From contig NZ_KB892378.1 in the NCBI RefSeq assembly GCF_000373785.1, forward strand, positions 248,001 to 312,000: a stretch of DNA of 64,000 bases, written 5' to 3'. The stretch comes from Erysipelothrix tonsillarum DSM 14972 (GTDB lineage: Bacteria > Bacillota_I > Bacilli_A > Erysipelotrichales > Erysipelotrichaceae). Both the position numbers and the translations under genes were made by a program. The first letter of the stretch is position 1. The number at the start of each line of letters is the position of its first letter. The notes under the pieces are model-generated. The model saw nothing but the letters and a program-made list of their open reading frames with translations. It was not told where the DNA came from and searched no databases. This document shows positions 59,735 through 64,000 of this stretch, in pieces.

Positions 59735-60487
59735 AGCGATAGGTGCCAATAATACTTTCCCTGTTCCACGATAGACATTCACAAACCCTTCGCCTGAAAC
59801 AGCAGATCCCATAAGACTCTTTGTCGATTTTTCAACACGGAATTCCAACGATCCAGACCATGCAATTGCATAGTTTCCATCAATACGGATTTCATCATTT
59901 TGAAGTTCAACAACAATCAACTCTTCGCGGGGTACGGGACTTTCGAGTACCGCTACACCGTGACCTTCAAGTGCTAGGTTAAAGAGTCCTTCGCCACCCA
60001 TCATCGCAGACGATAGATTGCCACGTGACACTACTTTTTGATTTATGTCTGAATCGCAAGCTAAAAACAATCCGTCTTCTAAAACAATTTTACCCCAATC
60101 TTCAACACGTTCTAAAAGAATATGTTTATAAGTCGGTTCTAGCATTAAATAGCCCGACCCGGAGTAACGAGGTTTCGCTGCAGATTCTTTCGTCACAGAT
60201 CCTTTGATTGCTTTACCTAAAAAATCACCAACACCTTTTACGTCTGCCCCCATTTTCACATCACCAGCAGACCATTGCATCGCACCCGCACTTACAGTTA
60301 CGGATTGATTTTGTAATTGTATATAAACTTGACGCTTGCGGATGTTCATTTCCGATGCGTAATAAGCATTGATTGCACTCTCGCCATTAACACTAAGATC
60401 TTTTTGATATTCCAATACTTTGAAACACCCCATGGAAGCAACTTCCACAATATTACTGTTATCTTCTAGATTTTTGATTTGAATCAT
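59732..60487 (-). CDS. AIM24 family protein
   Basis: The start is ATG 60487 (MIQIKNLEDNSNIV), after AAGGAG. The 251-residue beta-rich protein has the AIM24 (TIGR00266-like) pattern: VTVSAGAMQWSAGDVKMG near 63-80, SGSGYLMLEP, MMGGEGLFNLALEGHGVAVL near 155-175, and the end GEGFVNVYRGTGKVLLA. The family is widespread, cytosolic in bacteria and without a firm role. It is monocistronic with a terminator. Confidence 0.87.
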   Translation of the reverse strand: MIQIKNLEDNSNIVEVASMGCFKVLEYQKDLSVNGESAINAYYASEMNIRKRQVYIQLQNQSVTVSAGAMQWSAGDVKMGADVKGVGDFLGKAIKGSVTKESAAKPRYSGSGYLMLEPTYKHILLERVEDWGKIVLEDGLFLACDSDINQKVVSRGNLSSAMMGGEGLFNLALEGHGVAVLESPVPREELIVVELQNDEIRIDGNYAIAWSGSLEFRVEKSTKSLMGSAVSGEGFVNVYRGTGKVLLAPIA

Positions 60488-60579
60488 ATTTTTCTCCTTA
60501 TATTGGTATAATCCTATCAAAATAAGGAGCGTAAAGGTGATGATTCGCCCTAAAGGGTTACATTTATGTGCTCAATAAA

Positions 60580-60607
60580 AAAAAAAGATCGCTTAATCGA
60601 TCTTTTC
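60580..60607 (-). terminator. Terminator of the serine dehydratase operon
   Basis: AAAGATCG pairs with CGATCTTT around CTTAAT and overlaps the sdaAA stop region; on the minus strand a long T-run follows. Confidence 0.8.
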
Positions 60608-61471
60608 ACTTCCAAATATGGCTTCCGCCAATGCTCGTCCTTCAACGGTATCGGCAAGTCCTCCCTCGCCCGTTTCTCTAAACTTACGTGGTAATTCTTT
60701 GCCTACTTTATACATTGCTTCAACCACCGTATCGGGTGATAGAGCACTTTCAACACCCGCTAATGCCATATCTGCAGACACCAACGCCTGTGATGCCCCT
60801 AAGGCATTTCGTTTCACACACGGTACTTCTACAAGTCCTGCCACCGGATCACAAATAAGACCGAGCATGTTCTTAATCGTCATCGCAAATGCATGAGCAC
60901 ACATTTTGGGTGTACCACCTAAAACATCCACCACTGCGGCACTCGCCATGGCACTCGCACTACCAATTTCGGCTTGACAACCTCCTGTTGCTCCTGCGAT
61001 TGATGCATTATTCGCAACAACCAAACCGAATCCCCCTGCAACAAATAAGAAATTCACCTCTTGCTCGCGGGTCAATTGATAACGTTCTGAAATAGCCGAT
61101 AATACACCGGGAACAACACCTGCACTGCCTGCTGTAGGGGTCGCGCAAATAATACCCATTGCTGCATTGACTTCATTTGTCCCCACCGCATTTTGAACTG
61201 CTGTCATAACAGTAGCCCCACAAATAGTATCGCCTTTTTCCAGATAATTATGAATCTTGGTGGCATCTCCACCAGTCAGACCTGTTGTCGATTTGACCCC
61301 ACGTTTCCCTTGCTCTATGGTGCGTTTCATAACATCCAATTGCATACCCATACGTTCTACAATCACTTCACGTGATAAATCCGATCGTTCCATTTCAAAT
61401 TCGATAATTGTTTCGGATAGACTCCCGCGTTCAGTTGCCTTATCCACAAGTTCTTGGATTGATTTAAACAT
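60593..61471 (-). CDS. sdaAA: L-serine dehydratase, alpha subunit (iron-sulfur)
   Basis: The 292-residue subunit carries the catalytic part of the [4Fe-4S] L-serine ammonia-lyase. The conserved Cys appear in GDTICGATVM, MGIICATPTAGSAGVVPG near 107-124, KMCAHAFAMTIKNMLGLICD and EVPCVKRNALGASQAL near 220. It deaminates serine to pyruvate. It follows sdaAB by eight bases, and both form one enzyme. Confidence 0.95.
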   Translation of the reverse strand: MFKSIQELVDKATERGSLSETIIEFEMERSDLSREVIVERMGMQLDVMKRTIEQGKRGVKSTTGLTGGDATKIHNYLEKGDTICGATVMTAVQNAVGTNEVNAAMGIICATPTAGSAGVVPGVLSAISERYQLTREQEVNFLFVAGGFGLVVANNASIAGATGGCQAEIGSASAMASAAVVDVLGGTPKMCAHAFAMTIKNMLGLICDPVAGLVEVPCVKRNALGASQALVSADMALAGVESALSPDTVVEAMYKVGKELPRKFRETGEGGLADTVEGRALAEAIFGSEKID

Positions 61472-61479
61472 AATGTCTC

Positions 61480-62151
61480 CTACTTCGCAATGTAGAGCAC
61501 TTCATAAATATTCTCTACGCATCTTAAACGGTCAAGTGATGTTTGTAAGTCATCTTGATCTAATTCAATAACCATATAGGCTTTTTTACCTTTTTCTTCT
61601 CGATCCACTTTCATCGAGCCAATATTAATATGCATGTCACTCAAAATTGTTGCAACCTTCGCAATCATACCTGGACAATCTTCATGGAAAATAAGGATCG
61701 TTGGAACACCACCATCAATCTCAACTTTGGTTCCGTTAATTTCTGTAATTTTAACGTTACCTCCGCCAATCGAAATACCCACAACTGTACATTTACGTCC
61801 TGCTTTATGCATGACGATTTTGGTTGTATTTGGATGGTCCACTTTATCCACAAGAGGAATAAAGGTGATTTTGATTCCTTCTTCCTGCGCAATTAACAGT
61901 GATTCATGTAAGTGCGGATCATCGGGATCCATACCGAGTAAACCTCCTGCTAAAGCTACATTGGTCCCATGTCCTTTATACGTTTTCGCAAAAGACTCAT
62001 ACAAATAAATATTAGCACGCTCAGGACACTCTCCAAAGATGCTTAACGCCATCTTTCCGATGCGTGCTGCTCCTGCTGTATGAGAACTGCTTGGTCCTGC
62101 CATTACTGGCCCGATAATATCAAAAACAGACTTAAAATCTTGATTACTCAT
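61480..62151 (-). CDS. sdaAB: L-serine dehydratase, beta subunit
   Basis: The 223-residue subunit has SVFDIIGPVMAGPSSSHTAGA at residues 8-28, the family signature, and a C-terminal ACT domain (about 150-220; TILIFHEDCPGMIAKVATIL) that binds serine or another small ligand. It pairs with the alpha subunit encoded next. GGAGGGT lies just before the ATG. Confidence 0.95.
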   Translation of the reverse strand: MSNQDFKSVFDIIGPVMAGPSSSHTAGAARIGKMALSIFGECPERANIYLYESFAKTYKGHGTNVALAGGLLGMDPDDPHLHESLLIAQEEGIKITFIPLVDKVDHPNTTKIVMHKAGRKCTVVGISIGGGNVKITEINGTKVEIDGGVPTILIFHEDCPGMIAKVATILSDMHINIGSMKVDREEKGKKAYMVIELDQDDLQTSLDRLRCVENIYEVLYIAK

Positions 62152-62423
62152 AATGGACCCTCCTTGAACCTATTATAACGATTTTAAATCGGTATCTCAA
62201 CAGGTTCAGTTATAAGAAAAGTACCGTATCATCCGGTCTGAAATAGAAACAGTGGACTTTTAATTTGTTTGTATGATTATGACTTCCATCTATAAGAAAT
62301 AAAACTTCTCATTTCTCCTAAATTTAGTGTCAATTCTATTTAGATTTTTCCTTAAATAAGTCCCTATACGGTTCGCAAGAAGATGTAAATAAAAAAGCAT
62401 GCTCTTTGCATGCTTTTAAGATA
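62152..62423. other. Intergenic region with no gene seen
   Basis: Between sdaAB and the dehydrogenase gene there are 272 bases, AT-rich, with the sdaAB promoter region at the left and a terminator at the right end. Nothing else is recognised. Confidence 0.4.
62389..62420 (-). terminator. Rho-independent terminator
   Basis: AAAAGCATGC pairs with GCATGCTTTT around TCTTT; on the minus strand a T-run follows. Confidence 0.88.
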
Positions 62424-63455
62424 TTATTGATTGTAATGATCCATTGGGAATGTTAGATAATGAATTTCATCCAATTTTTCTGCTGTGATAAAACCTGCAG
62501 GAGCGCTCAATACTTGTGGGATTCGATTCACAACCGTTGCACAAGTATGTCCGACCGTGTCCGGTTTTTCAACCGAGAATACGACATCTGGATCTCCAAC
62601 AATTTTCCAATCACACATATCCCCATCATCTGCACGATAAACTTTACCGATACATTGAACCTCTAATTCTGGTCCTTGTTGTGTCAAAATCGTGGTGACC
62701 GCTGACATTCCAATTGCATCACCTGCCGGAATTTCACGACCCAAGGTTTCGGAATAAATGGCTTCATCTAACACAAAGGGTACACTTTTTTGTGAAATGG
62801 ATTTGATTGTCCATCCCATTTTCGAGCAGATACCTTCGCCGGCATTCCACATATAACTTGGTAAACTTTCTGCTTGGGCGATTTCTTTTTCAAACTTCTC
62901 TAAGTCATAACCGGCACCATGTGCTTCCGCAAGTGCTAGCCCATAATCCTCAACATTATAACTTACGGTACCATACATCTTTTTAATTTGATTAACACCA
63001 CCGGCTACCATACAAGGCATGTTTATCCAGAAGATATCTTGCATTCCACTTCCGGTAATTGTAATATTATAATCCTTTGCGAGACGATCCAAACGGTTTG
63101 TTTCTGAAGGTGCTGTCGTCCAAGGATAAATTGCTTCCTCACATGTCGTAATAACATTTACACCATGTTTAGCGCATGTCTCAAAAATTGAATACATGTC
63201 ATTCATATAACTGAAGACGGTTACGATTGCGATATCAGCATCGCATGAAGCAAAGACTTCATCAGCGTCATCCGAAATCAACACACCGGTTTTATGTCCT
63301 AATCCCGCAAAGTCACCAAGATCCATACCCACTACCTTAGGATTGGCGTCAATCGCTCCAACAACCTCAGCACCATGGTTCACAAGATTGCGAACAATCA
63401 CTTCCGCCATCTTACCACAACCATATTGAACTACTCGAATCTTTTCGTTTTTCAT
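62424..63455 (-). CDS. 2,4-diaminopentanoate dehydrogenase-like (DapB-type) oxidoreductase
   Basis: The 343-residue protein has an N-terminal NAD(P) fold ([20 protein letters not shown] near 8-27; [15 protein letters not shown]) and a C-terminal domain like that of 2,4-diaminopentanoate dehydrogenase, the ornithine-fermentation enzyme ([19 protein letters not shown] near 135-153). Family members reduce or oxidise amino acids. No other ornithine-fermentation gene is nearby, so the substrate is open. It diverges from the MerR gene. Confidence 0.82.
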   Translation of the reverse strand: MKNEKIRVVQYGCGKMAEVIVRNLVNHGAEVVGAIDANPKVVGMDLGDFAGLGHKTGVLISDDADEVFASCDADIAIVTVFSYMNDMYSIFETCAKHGVNVITTCEEAIYPWTTAPSETNRLDRLAKDYNITITGSGMQDIFWINMPCMVAGGVNQIKKMYGTVSYNVEDYGLALAEAHGAGYDLEKFEKEIAQAESLPSYMWNAGEGICSKMGWTIKSISQKSVPFVLDEAIYSETLGREIPAGDAIGMSAVTTILTQQGPELEVQCIGKVYRADDGDMCDWKIVGDPDVVFSVEKPDTVGHTCATVVNRIPQVLSAPAGFITAEKLDEIHYLTFPMDHYNQ

Positions 63456-63473
63456 ATCATAGCCTCCTGTTTC

Positions 63474-63503
63474 TTGATATTTATTTCACAACCATAGTAT
63501 AAT
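63474..63503 (+). promoter_or_regulatory. Promoter of the MerR-family gene
   Basis: -35 TTGATA (63474-63479) and -10 TATAAT (63498-63503) are 18 bases apart, 33 bases before the ATG. The slightly long spacer is common at MerR-controlled promoters. Confidence 0.6.
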
Positions 63504-63535
63504 GTCTATAGTAAGGATAGAGTCAAGGAGGGTTT

Positions 63536-64000
63536 ATGCAAAAACTTAGAATTGGGGAAATTGCTCAATTAAACGATATTTCAATACAAACATTACGTTA
63601 TTATGACGCGATTGATTTACTCAAACCCGCATATATTGATCCCCAAACAAATTATCGTTATTACACCATCGAGCAGTCTGCAACACTCGATATGATTCAA
63701 TTTCTAAAAGGTTTGGATTTTAGCTTGGAAGAAATCCATGATGTCTTAAAACGAAACACTTCTATTTCATCACTAAAGCAAGCAATTAAAGCTAAAGAAG
63801 AACACTTATTATGTCAGCATCGGCAAATAATTAACCAAATTCAATCAATTCACAGTTTTATGGAAACAACAACGTTATACAGTCAAAACATGGCAAAACA
63901 CTGGATGGAAATTATTTCGTTTCATAAGCGCTATATCTACACCTATCCAATCAGCCAAAACATCTACGAGATGACATCGGATGAGTACGAATATGCTTTG
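63536..64000 (+). CDS. MerR-family transcriptional regulator (partial)
   Basis: ATG 63536 follows AAGGAGGG; the frame is open to the window end (155 codons). The N-terminus is a MerR winged helix (LRIGEIAQLNDISIQTLRYY then DAIDLLKPAYIDPQTNYRYY), followed by the long coiled-coil dimer helix (about 85-115). The effector domain begins near residue 125 and is cut off. It diverges from the dehydrogenase gene, which it may regulate. Confidence 0.9.
   Translation, partial: MQKLRIGEIAQLNDISIQTLRYYDAIDLLKPAYIDPQTNYRYYTIEQSATLDMIQFLKGLDFSLEEIHDVLKRNTSISSLKQAIKAKEEHLLCQHRQIINQIQSIHSFMETTTLYSQNMAKHWMEIISFHKRYIYTYPISQNIYEMTSDEYEYAL

Noticed and set aside
1-64000. CRISPR array, rRNA operon or replication origin
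   Set aside because: No series of regularly spaced repeats, no rRNA-like stretch and no DnaA-box cluster was seen on either strand.

Overview
The window looks like chromosomal DNA of a low-GC Firmicute. It has strong sigma-A promoters (TTGACA/TATAAT type), AGGAGG ribosome sites, CcpA (cre) sites, a CIRCE/HrcA heat-shock operator, an LPXTG surface protein and many AT-rich Rho-independent terminators. The gene mix (many HAD, MATE, GNAT and RpiR genes, sialic-acid use, CBS-less IMP dehydrogenase) suggests an Erysipelotrichia member, possibly Erysipelothrix. That placement is inference from memory, not from a search.

Layout: 0-6.5 kb holds small and membrane proteins, including a membrane-anchored Mrr-type nuclease, a shorter paralogue of it, a divergent LspA-like protein, VanZ and DUF3307 proteins. 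6.5-13.4 kb is a complete N-acetylneuraminate locus in two operons: nanA-nanK-rpiR and SBP-permease-permease-nanE-small membrane protein. Each operon has a cre site at its promoter and copies of a GAAAAnnnTTTTC motif that may be the RpiR operator. 13.7-19.7 kb has a YjjG-like HAD phosphatase, a MATE pump, a lactose/cellobiose-type PTS operon with an RpiR regulator and cre site, and an esterase. 19.8-25.8 kb has a sortase-anchored GHL10 glycosidase-like protein, two YbaK/ProX-type deacylases, a GNAT and a second MATE pump.

25.9-33.5 kb is accessory DNA. A secreted peptide gene is followed by membrane proteins and an ABC ATPase interrupted by frameshifts, then a LytTR regulator with Asn at the phospho-acceptor position. 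Next come a decayed gene and a second bacteriocin-like cassette (small secreted protein, FtsX-type permease, MacB-type ATPase) that resembles lactococcin-972 loci. 33.6-35.6 kb is groES-groEL under CIRCE control. 35.7-36.8 kb is a scar: a truncated IS3-family transposase joined to a duplicated guaB fragment, itself joined to a decayed GyrI-like regulator. guaB-guaA follows at 37.8-40.5 kb.

40.5-64 kb is mostly housekeeping and metabolism: Cof-type phosphatases, a HExxH lipoprotein, a TrmB-TSUP-ornithine cyclodeaminase operon, a zinc/cadmium P-type ATPase with SmtB-type repressor, a second Mrr-like membrane protein that has lost its catalytic residues, a thioredoxin-reductase-like enzyme, tRNA-Lys(CTT), peptidases (S51, M42), an AraC regulator with a textbook promoter and cre site, ketopantoate reductase, a lone receiver domain with a tandem acetyltransferase, an AIM24 protein, two-subunit L-serine dehydratase, a diaminopentanoate-dehydrogenase-like enzyme and a MerR regulator cut by the window end.

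The most unusual items are the three-member Mrr-associated membrane family with one intact and one dead nuclease, the frameshifted peptide/ABC cassette with its phospho-acceptor-less regulator, and the guaB/IS3/GyrI chimeric scar.
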